Assembly: GCF_005924265.1 (NCBI RefSeq)
Contig: NZ_VCLB01000013.1
Coordinates: forward strand, 1-54,861
Reading direction: 5' to 3'
Length of the DNA: 54,861 nucleotides
Origin: Martelella lutilitoris
Lineage (GTDB): Bacteria; Pseudomonadota; Alphaproteobacteria; Rhizobiales; Rhizobiaceae
Positions 17,612 through 26,534 of this stretch are shown in pieces. Position 1 is the stretch's first letter. Every line of letters begins with the position of its first letter. The translations under genes and the position numbers were made by a program. A model generated the notes under the pieces. The model saw only the letters and a list, made by a program, of their open reading frames with translations, was not told the DNA's origin and did not search any database.

Positions 17612-18385
17612 CTACCGTTCCCAGGGTTTCTTCCGGTGCGGCGCAAGAGGCTTCATCGGATGGCTCGCATAGCGGGTCGGCTTGCCAAGCGCCTGGGCCA
17701 CGATGCGATAAGCGCGACGATAGTTCAAAAGACCGCCGATGAAGAACAGGCCGCTGCCGACGAGATATTGCCAGGCGAGAAAACCGTCGATCCGGACCTC
17801 GTCGGCGGGGCTTGAAACCTCCCAGAGATAGGGGATGGAGGCTACGGCGAAGAGCGTCGACCCGACCACGAAGGTCACCGCGGTCAGGTTCATCATCTGC
17901 AGGGTCACAAGGTCATCGGCCTGCACGATCTGGATGACGTTGATGACCGCGCCGACGACGAACAAAACGCTGCCGATGATGAAGCACCACGCCCCGGCCG
18001 TCTCCCAGCCGACGGCGGAAAGAAAGAAGATGCTGCCTGCAACGAACAGCAGCGTGCCGGCAACATAGGTCCAGGCGGCCCAGAATTCGAGCCTGTCCCA
18101 CACCGTCGCCGCGCCCTTTCGCTCGCGGGCATGGACGAACACTTCGATCAGGTCATGACCGGTGACCAGCAGATAGAGCAGCGAGCCGAAGAAGAAGGTC
18201 CATGCGCCAATATCGGCAAGGAAGGAAAGGGTCGGGAAGAAGCAGATGCTGCCGAAGATGAACACCAGCCCGCCCAGCTGATAGGCGGCGGCATTGATGG
18301 TCTCCCAGCGGAAGTTCTTTCTGTTGTCCGGGTCGTCGGCGACAAAATCATGAATACGCGGTCGGTTGACGAACATATGCGGCAT
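17612..18385 (-). CDS. YrhK-like multi-pass membrane protein
   Basis: A 257-residue integral membrane protein with about eight hydrophobic helices arranged as several copies of a two-helix YrhK-type unit. Each unit reads roughly as a polar entry (RWETINAAAYQLGG, RLEFWAAWTYVAG, DGFLAWQYLVGSG) followed by a helix ending in GSxxF. It has no catalytic motif. The C-terminus is short and basic (HPMKPLAPHRKKPWER). Function is unknown. It runs in the same direction as the glutamate-synthase-like gene 116 bp further along, but need not be in one unit. Confidence 0.75.
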   Translation of the reverse strand: MPHMFVNRPRIHDFVADDPDNRKNFRWETINAAAYQLGGLVFIFGSICFFPTLSFLADIGAWTFFFGSLLYLLVTGHDLIEVFVHARERKGAATVWDRLEFWAAWTYVAGTLLFVAGSIFFLSAVGWETAGAWCFIIGSVLFVVGAVINVIQIVQADDLVTLQMMNLTAVTFVVGSTLFAVASIPYLWEVSSPADEVRIDGFLAWQYLVGSGLFFIGGLLNYRRAYRIVAQALGKPTRYASHPMKPLAPHRKKPWER

Positions 18386-18599
18386 GGCGGATCGGGCTCC
18401 CTCTGTCGCCGCCGATAATGGCCTTTGGGAACCACATCAAACAACCCCCGCAAAGCCGAAACCTCGAAGAAGCGGCATTCCGGAAAGCCGCCACCAGACG
18501 AAATGGCGCTGCTCCGCTCCCGTTTCATCGAACCTGTCCTCTCTGGCGACACGCCCTTCCCTCTGCTACCGTCGCCGGAAAAGAACTGGGAGATATTCG

Positions 18600-18830
18600 A
18601 TGCGCCAAATTGTTCTGCTGACAGGCTTTGCCGCGGTTCTCGCCGCCTGCACCCAATCGGCTCCGGCTCCGACAGGCCTCGCCAATCCGGCATCCGAATA
18701 TTGCGCGAGCCTTGGCGGGCGCACCGAAATCCGCAACGAGGCCGGCGGTCAAGTGGGCTACTGCCAGTTGCCCGATGGCAGCATCACCGAGGAATGGGCG
18801 CTCTACCGCGCGCGCGTCGGCCAGCAGTAG
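18600..18830 (+). CDS. DUF333 small lipoprotein
   Basis: A 76-residue protein with a lipoprotein signal peptide; the lipobox LAAC puts the acylated cysteine at residue 17. The mature part matches the DUF333 family (putative hemolysin-like, E. coli YoaF type): NPASEYCASLGGRTEIRNEAGGQVGYCQLPDGSITEEWALYR, with two conserved cysteines. ATG 18600 is chosen because the signal peptide starts there. It stands alone and converges with the mutarotase gene. Confidence 0.85.
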   Translation: MRQIVLLTGFAAVLAACTQSAPAPTGLANPASEYCASLGGRTEIRNEAGGQVGYCQLPDGSITEEWALYRARVGQQ

Positions 18831-18914
18831 AGCGCTGAGGAAGACAGGCCAACGCCCTGCCCGCGGCGCTTGCCGTCAAGGCTCCCGGGCGTTTCCCGTC
18901 AACCGCGCGTTCTC

Positions 18915-19964
18915 CTACTTTCCCGCCGTGAAATCGAACCGCATCAGGTGCCGGTAGGTTTCGCCGGGCCGCAGCACTACGGAGGGAAAGTTCTCGTGAT
19001 GAGGGCTGTCGGGGTAGTGTTGGGTCTCCAGCGCGAAACCGGCGAATTCCCGGTAAAGCGCGCCATCTTTCCCTTCGGTGGGCTGGGCCTGATAATGGCC
19101 GGCGGTATAGAACTGAATACCGGGCTGGTTCGTGGAGAGCGTGAACCCGCGTCCGCTTGCCGGATCCTCGGCCTCAGCCACAACCCGCATCGATCCGTCG
19201 TAACCGGCCACGCAGAGATTGTGGTCATAGCCGACACCCGGCCATGTCTCGGATATCCTGTCGCCGATCGGGTGCATCTCGGTAAAGTCGTAGGGCGTGC
19301 CGGCGACCGCGACGATCTCGCCGCTCGGGATCTTGTCCTCGCTCACCACCGTATAACTGTCGCAGAGCAAGCGCAGGCGCTGGCTCTCGACGTTGCCGCT
19401 GGCGTGGCCGGCAAGGTTCCAGTAGCCGTGATAGATAATGTTGAGGATGGTCGCCCGATCCGTGACCGCCTCCATCTCGATCGCCAAGGCACCGTCTTCA
19501 CATATCCGATAGGTGACCGTGGCATCAAGCGCGCCAGGATACCCCTGATCGCCATCCGGGCTTTCCATTCGGAAGGTGACGGCGTTGTTTTCCGGGGCGG
19601 GCTCGGCCTTCCAGAAACGCTTGCCGAAACCCGGCAACCCGCCATGCAGATGATGCGGGCCGGAATTGGTCGGAAGCTGATGGTCGACGCCATCAAGGGT
19701 GAACTTGCCGAGCGCAAGCCGGTTTGACAGCCTGCCGCATATCGCGCCCGCATTACCGGGCTTTGCCACGTAATCGGCCGGATCGTCATAGCCGATGACG
19801 ATGTCCGCGATTCTGCCGTTGCGGTCTGAACGCATGACCCGGCGCAGGATCGCGCCATAGGTCATCACCTCGATTTCCGTGTCGCCGCCCCTCAGGCGAT
19901 AGGCATCAACCGCCTGTCCGTCGATTTCGCCGATGACGGCATGTTCAATTGTGTGACCGGCCAA
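18915..19964 (-). CDS. galM: Aldose 1-epimerase (galactose mutarotase)
   Basis: This enzyme interconverts alpha and beta anomers of aldoses. The 349-residue protein has the GalM catalytic residues in HHLHGG and in IIYHGYWNLAGH, with the catalytic glutamate in FALETQHYPDSPHH. A TTG at 19964 is taken as start, with GGGAGG 9-10 nt upstream; the frame is open to 20102 but without family similarity. It is the last gene of the long minus-strand sugar operon, 177 bp after transketolase, and probably feeds the same pathway. Confidence 0.92.
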   Translation of the reverse strand: MAGHTIEHAVIGEIDGQAVDAYRLRGGDTEIEVMTYGAILRRVMRSDRNGRIADIVIGYDDPADYVAKPGNAGAICGRLSNRLALGKFTLDGVDHQLPTNSGPHHLHGGLPGFGKRFWKAEPAPENNAVTFRMESPDGDQGYPGALDATVTYRICEDGALAIEMEAVTDRATILNIIYHGYWNLAGHASGNVESQRLRLLCDSYTVVSEDKIPSGEIVAVAGTPYDFTEMHPIGDRISETWPGVGYDHNLCVAGYDGSMRVVAEAEDPASGRGFTLSTNQPGIQFYTAGHYQAQPTEGKDGALYREFAGFALETQHYPDSPHHENFPSVVLRPGETYRHLMRFDFTAGK

Positions 19965-20141
19965 GGCCGTATCCTCCCGAAAATATTGGAAAATGCGTTC
20001 GCCTTCCTCAAAAGCGAAGACGTTCCCTTTCCTTGTGATGCAGCAAGCCCGGCGGCCAGCGCCGGCCATTATCCATTCAGTGCGCAAGCGCCGCCCACCC
20101 ATGCCGGAGGGGCGGCGCTCTTCGATGACAGGCCCTCGCGA

Positions 20142-22154
20142 CTAGCCGATCACCGATTTCACGGTCTTTGCGACCCCTTCGGCGGTAATGCCGAAGAGCT
20201 CGAACAGGACCGGCGGGGGAGCAGACTCGCCAAATGTGTCGATGCCGACGCAACCGCCTTCAAGACCGACATATTTGCGCCAGTACTCGGTTCCGGCGGC
20301 TTCGACGGAAACGCGCGGGATGCCGGCCGGCAGGACCTCGGCCTTGTAAGCCTTGTCCTGGCTGTCGAAGACGAAGGTCGACGGCATGGAGACAACGCGG
20401 ACCTGAATGCCTTCCTTGGCAAGTGCTGCCCTGGCATCAAGTGCCTGGCGGGTTTCCGCACCCGTGGCGATGATGACGGCGGCAGGCGTTCCTTCGGCTT
20501 CCGCCAGAACATAACCGCCCCGGCGGATGGCGTCGGCCTGCGAAGCCGAGCGGGAAAGCGGCGGCAGGACCTGGCGGCTGAGCGACATCAGCGTCGGCGT
20601 GCCCGTGTGCTTCAGCGCCGTTTCCCAGGCGATTGCCGCTTCCACGGCATCGGCCGGACGCCAGACATCGAGGTTCGGCATCAGCCTGAGCGACCCCAGA
20701 TGCTCGATCGGCTGGTGGGTCGGGCCGTCCTCGCCGACGGCAATCGAGTCATGCGACAGCGCATAGACGACGCCGAGCTTCATCAGGGCCGCCATGCGGA
20801 TGGCGTTGCGCTGATAGTCAGAGAAGACCACATAGCCGCCGCCGAAGGGCCGGAAGCCGCCATGCAGGAAGATGCCGTTCATCATCGCGCCGAGGCCGAA
20901 TTCGCGCACGCCGCAATAGATGTAATTGCCGCCCGTCTCCGCCGTCACCGGCTCGATCTTGTCCCAGATGGAAAGGCAGGAGCCGGCGAGGTCGGCGGAA
21001 AGGCCGACCAATTCCGGTAGTTCGTCGCCCAGCATCTGCAACACGTTCTGGCTGGCCTTGCGCATCGGGATCGTGTCCGTCAGCCCTTCGGCAGAGGCGA
21101 TGAAGGCGCCCATTTCGGCATCGAAATCGGCAGGAAGCTCGCCGCTCATGCGACGCTGGAATTCGGAAGCCTCTGCCGGAAAAGCCTCTTCATAGGCCGC
21201 AAAGGCTTCTTCCCAGGCGCTTTCGGCTTGTTTGCCGGCCTCTTCTGCGTTGAACGTCTCATAGACATTGGCGGGCACTTCGAAGGGCGGAAGCGTCCAG
21301 CCTAGCGCCTCACGCACGCGGGCAATCTCTTCGTCGCCCAGAACATTGCCGTGGCAATGGGCGTCACCGGCATAAGAGGGCGAACCCTTGCCGATCGTGG
21401 TCTTGCAGCAGATCAGCGTCGGCTGTTTCGTGTTCTTCTTGGCTTCCGCGATCGCGGCATCGATCGCCTCGACATCATGGCCATCAACATTGCGGATCAC
21501 CTGCCAGCCATAGGCTTCGAAACGCTTCGGCGTGTCATCGGTGAACCAGCCGCTGACATGGCCGTCGATGGAAATGCCGTTGTCATCGTAAAGCGCGATC
21601 AGCTTGCCGAGACCGAGCGTGCCGGCGAGCGAGCAGGCCTCATGCGAAACGCCTTCCATCAGGCAGCCATCGCCGAGAAAGACGAAGGTGTTGTGGTCGA
21701 CGATCTTGTGGCGGGGCTTGTTGAAGCTTGCTGCCAGCATCTTCTCGGCAACGGCCATGCCGACGGCATTGGCAATGCCCTGGCCGAGCGGGCCGGTCGT
21801 GGTTTCAACACCGGGCGTCACGTCATGTTCGGGATGGCCCGGCGTTTTGGAATGCAGCTGGCGGAAATTGCGGATATCGTCCATCGACAGGTCGTATCCG
21901 GTCAGATGCAACAGGCTGTAGAGCAGCATCGAGCCGTGGCCGTTCGACAGCACGAAACGGTCGCGGTCAAGCCAGTCAGGATTCTTCGGATTGTGCTTCA
22001 GATGGCGGGTCCACAGCGCGACGGCGATTTCGGCCATGCCCATCGGCATGCCGGGATGGCCGGACACGGCCTTCTGCACGGCATCCATGGAGAGGACGCG
22101 GATGGTGTTTGCAAGCTCGATGGACGAGGCAGTGGCGGGGTTCTTGTTCAGCAT
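20142..22154 (-). CDS. tkt: Transketolase
   Basis: A thiamine-diphosphate enzyme that moves two-carbon ketol units between sugar phosphates in the pentose phosphate pathway. The 670-residue protein has all standard blocks: [29 protein letters not shown], the ThDP/Mg signature [13 protein letters not shown], and the second-domain [18 protein letters not shown] with catalytic residues. ATG 22154 is chosen for its position in relatives; an ATG ten codons upstream has no ribosome site. Its place inside a sugar-uptake operon, away from the usual tkt-gap-pgk cluster, suggests a pathway-specific second copy. Confidence 0.95.
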   Translation of the reverse strand: MLNKNPATASSIELANTIRVLSMDAVQKAVSGHPGMPMGMAEIAVALWTRHLKHNPKNPDWLDRDRFVLSNGHGSMLLYSLLHLTGYDLSMDDIRNFRQLHSKTPGHPEHDVTPGVETTTGPLGQGIANAVGMAVAEKMLAASFNKPRHKIVDHNTFVFLGDGCLMEGVSHEACSLAGTLGLGKLIALYDDNGISIDGHVSGWFTDDTPKRFEAYGWQVIRNVDGHDVEAIDAAIAEAKKNTKQPTLICCKTTIGKGSPSYAGDAHCHGNVLGDEEIARVREALGWTLPPFEVPANVYETFNAEEAGKQAESAWEEAFAAYEEAFPAEASEFQRRMSGELPADFDAEMGAFIASAEGLTDTIPMRKASQNVLQMLGDELPELVGLSADLAGSCLSIWDKIEPVTAETGGNYIYCGVREFGLGAMMNGIFLHGGFRPFGGGYVVFSDYQRNAIRMAALMKLGVVYALSHDSIAVGEDGPTHQPIEHLGSLRLMPNLDVWRPADAVEAAIAWETALKHTGTPTLMSLSRQVLPPLSRSASQADAIRRGGYVLAEAEGTPAAVIIATGAETRQALDARAALAKEGIQVRVVSMPSTFVFDSQDKAYKAEVLPAGIPRVSVEAAGTEYWRKYVGLEGGCVGIDTFGESAPPPVLFELFGITAEGVAKTVKSVIG

Positions 22155-22227
22155 TTTCTTGTCTCGAAAGGCTGGGGAAAGCATGAGGGGGCGCTTTGGA
22201 ACGCGGGGCTCAAGGCTTCCCGGATCA

Positions 22228-22572
22228 TTATTTGTAGGCGATCAGGGTGACTTCGATCAGGACGCCCGGGCCGAGGTCGCCGGGGCAGATGGTGGCGCGC
22301 GCCGGCAGGCTTTCGGCCGGTATCCACTCGGCCCAGACATCGCTCATGCCGGGTTTCAGGCTGAGATCGGAGAGATAGATCGTCGCGAACAGCAGTTTGG
22401 ACTTGTCGGAGCCCGCAGCCTCAAGATAGGTTTCGAGCTTGGCGATGGTCTGGCGTGTCTGTCCGGCAATATCGAGACTTGTGTCGTCGCATGCGGTGCC
22501 ACCGACAAAGACCAATCCGTCTTTTTCGACGACACGGTGCAGGACAGGGGTTGGAAGATATCTGTTTGTCAC
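22228..22572 (-). CDS. RidA family protein
   Basis: A 114-residue YjgF/YER057c/UK114-type trimeric protein. The RidA deaminase signature is present in [26 protein letters not shown], including the arginine (in PARAT) and glutamate (in IEV) that mark imine-deaminating members. The start is GTG 22572 with AAGGAAAGGAAAC upstream. It sits between the Gfo/Idh/MocA dehydrogenase and transketolase; in such sugar operons RidA-like proteins may clear reactive imine or enamine by-products, but that is inference. Confidence 0.88.
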   Translation of the reverse strand: MTNRYLPTPVLHRVVEKDGLVFVGGTACDDTSLDIAGQTRQTIAKLETYLEAAGSDKSKLLFATIYLSDLSLKPGMSDVWAEWIPAESLPARATICPGDLGPGVLIEVTLIAYK

Positions 22573-22705
22573 GGTGTTTCCTTTCCTTGTGAGGGGCTTG
22601 CCGCAATGCTTGTGGAAGGGCGCGGCAAGCCCCGTCTTCGTCTTCCGGCAGAAGCGCAATCTCCTGATCGCGTGTCGCCCGCCGGCGTGGTGTCTCCTCA
22701 GTCCG

Positions 22706-23725
22706 TCATTTCCGGCGTCTCCTGAGATCGTCGTCGATAAGGGCGGTCATGCGTTCAAGCGACGCCATGGCGCTCACTCCATCGGTGATATCGGGGGCAG
22801 TGTTGGCCTCGCCCCGGAAGGCTTTCGCCGCATCGGCCATCAAGGCGGCATAGCCCTTGTGGTCCTCATTGGCAGCGGCGGTGAAATTCGGCGTCCAGCT
22901 CAGCGTGTCGGCGCCGCCGGCAAGCGTTGCTGCCGGGTCCTCGGCCTTGAAGGGCGGATCGCGGAAATAGCGGACATTGATGACATTCTCGATCTCGAGG
23001 CGACGATGATCGCCCATGATCGTGATGTCTTCCGTCGGCGTGCCGCGCGACTGGATCGTGCCCATGACAATGGTGCCGATCGCGCCGTTTGCGCAGGTGA
23101 AATTGAGGTGCAGCAGCAGGTGGCCGGGCGCGGTCTCGAGCGTGCGCACCGCCATGTCCTCAAAAGCCGATCCTGCAAACCACGGGATCAGGTCCATGTA
23201 GTGGACGCAGTGGTGCAGATAGAAGCCGGAATAGTCCGGCACTCCGGCGAAATAGGCGGGACCTGACATATAGGAGCCTGTCACGCCGAGCACCTTGCCG
23301 AACCCCTCGCCGCGCAGGATGTTGCCGGCGATCCGGTTGCCCGTCGAATAGCGCTTCATGAAACCGACAATGACGGGCTTGCCCGCCTTCTCGGCGGCGG
23401 CGGCGATTTCCTGCGCACCGGCCGCGTCGCGTGCCGGCGGCTTTTCGAGAAACACCGGAAGACCCTTTTCCAGCGCCGCGATCGCTGCAACGCGGTGCAG
23501 GTCCGGCCCGACAGCCATGCAGATGGCATCAAGCCCCTTGTGGGAGAGCAGCTCCTGGTAGTCGCTGTAGATCGCCTCGGCGCCATATTGCCATGCGGCA
23601 GAGGCCGCTGCATCGCGGTTGAGGTCGCAGACGGCGGCAATGCGCATGTCATTGCGGCCGAGCTGCGGCATCAGCATGTGTGTTGCGTGGCGGCCGCAGC
23701 CGATCCAGCCGATATTCAGCGTCAT
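22706..23725 (-). CDS. Gfo/Idh/MocA family oxidoreductase
   Basis: An NAD(P)-dependent sugar or cyclitol dehydrogenase of 339 residues. The N-terminal Rossmann fold shows IGWIGCGRHATHMLMPQL and the family EKPPA motif (LEKPPARDAAGA) whose lysine sits in the active site. The C-terminal GFO/IDH domain contains the HHCVHYMDL segment with the usual catalytic histidine region. It overlaps the upstream TIM-barrel gene by 4 bp (ATGA), so both enzymes are made together, typical of oxidation-isomerisation routes for rare sugars. The exact substrate is unknown. Confidence 0.9.
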   Translation of the reverse strand: MTLNIGWIGCGRHATHMLMPQLGRNDMRIAAVCDLNRDAAASAAWQYGAEAIYSDYQELLSHKGLDAICMAVGPDLHRVAAIAALEKGLPVFLEKPPARDAAGAQEIAAAAEKAGKPVIVGFMKRYSTGNRIAGNILRGEGFGKVLGVTGSYMSGPAYFAGVPDYSGFYLHHCVHYMDLIPWFAGSAFEDMAVRTLETAPGHLLLHLNFTCANGAIGTIVMGTIQSRGTPTEDITIMGDHRRLEIENVINVRYFRDPPFKAEDPAATLAGGADTLSWTPNFTAAANEDHKGYAALMADAAKAFRGEANTAPDITDGVSAMASLERMTALIDDDLRRRRK

Positions 23726-24612
23726 GCCCGACCTCCCGTCTTCGCGAGGAGGTGACGAATGAAGGCGATGGCCGCTTTCAGCTTTTCACTCTCGTCCTCA
23801 TGCGGCGCACGCCACTGGGCAATCGGCAGGCCGATGCGTTCATCGTCGTCGCGACGGAATGGCTCCAGTGTCAGCGGGCCCTGATAACCGACATCGGCGA
23901 GCGCCTGCATGGTTCCGGTCCAGTCGATATGGCCGGTGCCCGGATAGCCGCGATTGTTTTCATTCGCCTGGAAATAGACGATACGGTTCCCCGCAAGCCG
24001 GATCGCATCGGGAATGGACTTTTCCTCGATATTGGCGTGGAAGGTGTCGAAAAGGATGCCGAGGGCCGGATGGTTGACGGCATCGACAACGGTGACGGTC
24101 TGCGAGACCAGCGAGATGACGTCGGTTTCGTAACGGTTGAGCGGCTCCAGCGCGAGCCTGGTCCCGGCCGCCAGGGCTTCGGGCGCCAGAACGCCAAGCC
24201 CTTCGATCACCCGCGCGCCGCGGGCTTTCATTTCCTCTTCAGCGACAGGCGTGGGCGCGCGGCCGGCGAAGACCATGGGCGCGCCGTAGAGCGGGCCGCC
24301 GAGCGTCGAGGCGCCAAGCGCATGGGCGACCTCGAGGCAATAGCGGAGATAGCCCATGCCTCCTTCGCGGATGCCCCGGTCGGCATCGGATATCGAGCGC
24401 TGCAGATTGACGCGGGCGGCCAGCGCCACGCCAAGTCCGGCCTCGTCCAGCGCTGTCTTGAGCGCCTTGAGGTCAAGACCATCCTCGGGCTCGGGGACGA
24501 GCAGTTCGACAAGGTCGAAGCCGAGCGTCCGCATGTGCCTGAAGAGGTGCATGTGCTCCCGGCCGAAGGGCCGGGCAAACTGCATCGATATGATACCGAT
24601 CGGGTTGGTCAC
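23722..24612 (-). CDS. Sugar phosphate isomerase/epimerase, D-tagatose/allulose 3-epimerase-like
   Basis: A 296-residue TIM-barrel protein of the AP-endonuclease-2 family. It carries the four metal-site regions of ketose 3-epimerases: glutamate in LALEPLNRYETD, aspartate in ILFDTFHANIEEKS, histidine in NENNRGYPGTGHIDW, and glutamate in LTLEPF. That pattern is closer to D-tagatose/D-allulose 3-epimerases than to endonuclease IV. It lies between the permease genes and the coupled dehydrogenase. Activity on a free ketose, or on a keto-sugar made by the dehydrogenase, is a reasonable inference. Confidence 0.88.
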   Translation of the reverse strand: MTNPIGIISMQFARPFGREHMHLFRHMRTLGFDLVELLVPEPEDGLDLKALKTALDEAGLGVALAARVNLQRSISDADRGIREGGMGYLRYCLEVAHALGASTLGGPLYGAPMVFAGRAPTPVAEEEMKARGARVIEGLGVLAPEALAAGTRLALEPLNRYETDVISLVSQTVTVVDAVNHPALGILFDTFHANIEEKSIPDAIRLAGNRIVYFQANENNRGYPGTGHIDWTGTMQALADVGYQGPLTLEPFRRDDDERIGLPIAQWRAPHEDESEKLKAAIAFIRHLLAKTGGRA

Positions 24613-24653
24613 GTTATGCTTTCTTTCTCTTTTCTACAGTTGGTGGTTAGCTA

Positions 24654-25487
24654 TCAGCCCTTGACCGCGCCCTGGGTCATGCCGCTGATGAGACGTTTCT
24701 GGACAATCAGGAAGAGCACCGTTGCCGGCAGCGCGCCGACAATGCCGCCCGCCGTCAGCAGGCCCCACTGCACCTCGTATTCGCCGATAAGCGTCTGGAT
24801 GGCGACCGTGATGGTGCGCACATTCTGGCCGCCGAGGGTGAGGGCGTAGAGGTACTCGTTCCATGAGGTGATGAAGATATAGATGCCGGTGGCCACGATG
24901 CCGGGCGTGCACAAGGGCAGGACGACGCGACGCAGCGCCCCCATCCTTGTGCAGCCATCGGTCATGGCGGCCTCGTCCAGCGATTTCGGGATACCGTTGA
25001 TATAGCTCGTCATCATCCAGGTCGAGAACGGAATGGCGACCGTCGAATTGGCGATGATCAGCGCCAGATGCGTATCGAGCAGACCGAGCACGCGCATCAG
25101 AACGAAGAGCGGCAGGATCAGCAGAACGATCGGGAACATGTTGATGATCAGGAACTGGATCATCAGGTATTTCTTGCCGCGGAAGGAAAACCGCGAGAAG
25201 GCATAGGCCGCCGTGACGCTGAGCGACAGACCGACGATGACCGTGCCGACGGCAACGATCAGCGAGGCGATCATGTTGTTGAGAAAGCCGACCGTCTTGA
25301 ACAGGCGAATATAGTTCTCGAAGGTGGCGCCGATAATGCTGGGACCTTCGGTAAACAGCCGGTTTTCGGCCGTCAGCGAGGTCAGCAGCATCCACAGATA
25401 GGGCCCCAGCGTGAACAACAGGATCAGCACCATCGGCAGTTCGACGAACAACAGGGTTCTGGTTCTGGACTTCTTTCCGGCGATCAT
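24654..25487 (-). CDS. Carbohydrate ABC transporter permease (MalG type)
   Basis: A 277-residue inner-membrane permease with six hydrophobic helices. The EAA loop that contacts the ATPase reads LDEAAMTDGCTRMGALRRVVLPLCTPG. It overlaps the MalF-type permease gene by 4 bp. The two form the membrane channel of the sugar importer whose binding protein lies just upstream in the operon and whose probable ATPase is the divergent gene at 29742. Confidence 0.92.
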   Translation of the reverse strand: MIAGKKSRTRTLLFVELPMVLILLFTLGPYLWMLLTSLTAENRLFTEGPSIIGATFENYIRLFKTVGFLNNMIASLIVAVGTVIVGLSLSVTAAYAFSRFSFRGKKYLMIQFLIINMFPIVLLILPLFVLMRVLGLLDTHLALIIANSTVAIPFSTWMMTSYINGIPKSLDEAAMTDGCTRMGALRRVVLPLCTPGIVATGIYIFITSWNEYLYALTLGGQNVRTITVAIQTLIGEYEVQWGLLTAGGIVGALPATVLFLIVQKRLISGMTQGAVKG

Positions 25488-26395
25488 TTGTTGTCACCTC
25501 CGACCTTGCGCAGATAAACGATGACAAGACCCAGAAGCATGATCGTGAAGAGCACGGCGAGTGCCGAGCCGTAGCCGAAATCGAGATTGGTGCGGGCCTT
25601 GATGAAGGCATAGAGCGGCAGCGTGTAGGTGGAGTATCCGGGGCCGCCGCCGGTCATGACGTAGATGACGTCGATCGAGTTCGCGACCCAGATGGTTCGC
25701 AGAAGCACGGCGGTGACGAGCACGCCGGAAATGCCGGGCAGCGTGATGTGCCAGAACTGTCGGAACTTGCTGGCGCCGTCAATGGAGGCAGCCTCGTAGT
25801 AGCTCTTCGGGATCGACTGAAGGCCGGCGAGGATCATCACCGCGAAGAAGGGGAACCCCTGCCATGTGAGCGTCAGGATGATGGCGTAAAGCGCGGTGTC
25901 CGGATCGGCAAGCCATGGGATCGACTGCTTGATGACGTCGATCCTGAGCAGGAAATCGTTCAGGACGCCGTAATTGCTGTCGTAGATCCACACCCACATC
26001 AGGCCGATGACGACGCTCGGCAGCGCCCAGGGAATGATAATCAGCGCGCGCGCCAGGGGCCGCCAGGAAAATTCCTGGTTCAAGAGCATGGCGGTCGCCA
26101 GGCCGAGCAGCATCTGGGCCGGGATGGTGATGCCGATCCAGATAACCGTGTGTTTCAGCGAGATCCAGAAGACCTCGTCCTGAAAGGCGGCAATGAAATT
26201 CTTCAGGCCGACGAAGGTGATCGCTTTGGGCTTCCACAACACGTAGTCGTGCAGTGACATCCAGGCCGCCTGGATCATGGGGAAGAAAACGATCGCCAGC
26301 GTCACCAGAACGGCGGGAGACAGCAGGGCATAGGGCAAGACGCGCTTGGCTAGCGCCACGCGCCCCGCCGGCATATCGGGGGCAGTCATGGTCAT
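25484..26395 (-). CDS. Carbohydrate ABC transporter permease (MalF/UgpA type)
   Basis: A 303-residue permease with a basic N-terminus, a first membrane helix (VLPYALLSPAVLVTLAIVFFPMIQAAWMSL) and five more. Its EAA loop is YEAASIDGASKFRQFWHITLPGISG. The start follows a 139-bp gap after the binding-protein gene that carries a strong hairpin, and its end overlaps the MalG-type gene. This is the usual binding protein-permease-permease order for CUT1 importers, which handle di- and oligosaccharides, polyols or sugar esters. Confidence 0.92.
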   Translation of the reverse strand: MTMTAPDMPAGRVALAKRVLPYALLSPAVLVTLAIVFFPMIQAAWMSLHDYVLWKPKAITFVGLKNFIAAFQDEVFWISLKHTVIWIGITIPAQMLLGLATAMLLNQEFSWRPLARALIIIPWALPSVVIGLMWVWIYDSNYGVLNDFLLRIDVIKQSIPWLADPDTALYAIILTLTWQGFPFFAVMILAGLQSIPKSYYEAASIDGASKFRQFWHITLPGISGVLVTAVLLRTIWVANSIDVIYVMTGGGPGYSTYTLPLYAFIKARTNLDFGYGSALAVLFTIMLLGLVIVYLRKVGGDNK

Positions 26396-26492
26396 GGTCC
26401 GTTTTCGCCGGTTGATCCGGCGTCCTTATCGCTCCAACACCTCAGGGGCCGGCAAAAGGGTCAGTCTCGAAGGTGATACGGATGGGAGGAGC

Positions 26493-26515
26493 CCGGCCCG
26501 GGAAATTCGGGCCGG
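26493..26515. other. GC-rich hairpin between binding-protein and permease genes
   Basis: CCGGCCCG and CGGGCCGG pair perfectly around a seven-base loop in the gap of the minus-strand operon. Read on the minus strand it has no T-tract behind it, so it is better seen as a 3' message-protecting structure that raises the level of binding protein over permeases, as at malE-malF. On the plus strand it is followed by six T and could also stop transcripts from that side. Confidence 0.5.
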
Positions 26516-26534
26516 ACGGTTTTTTACGCGGCTC

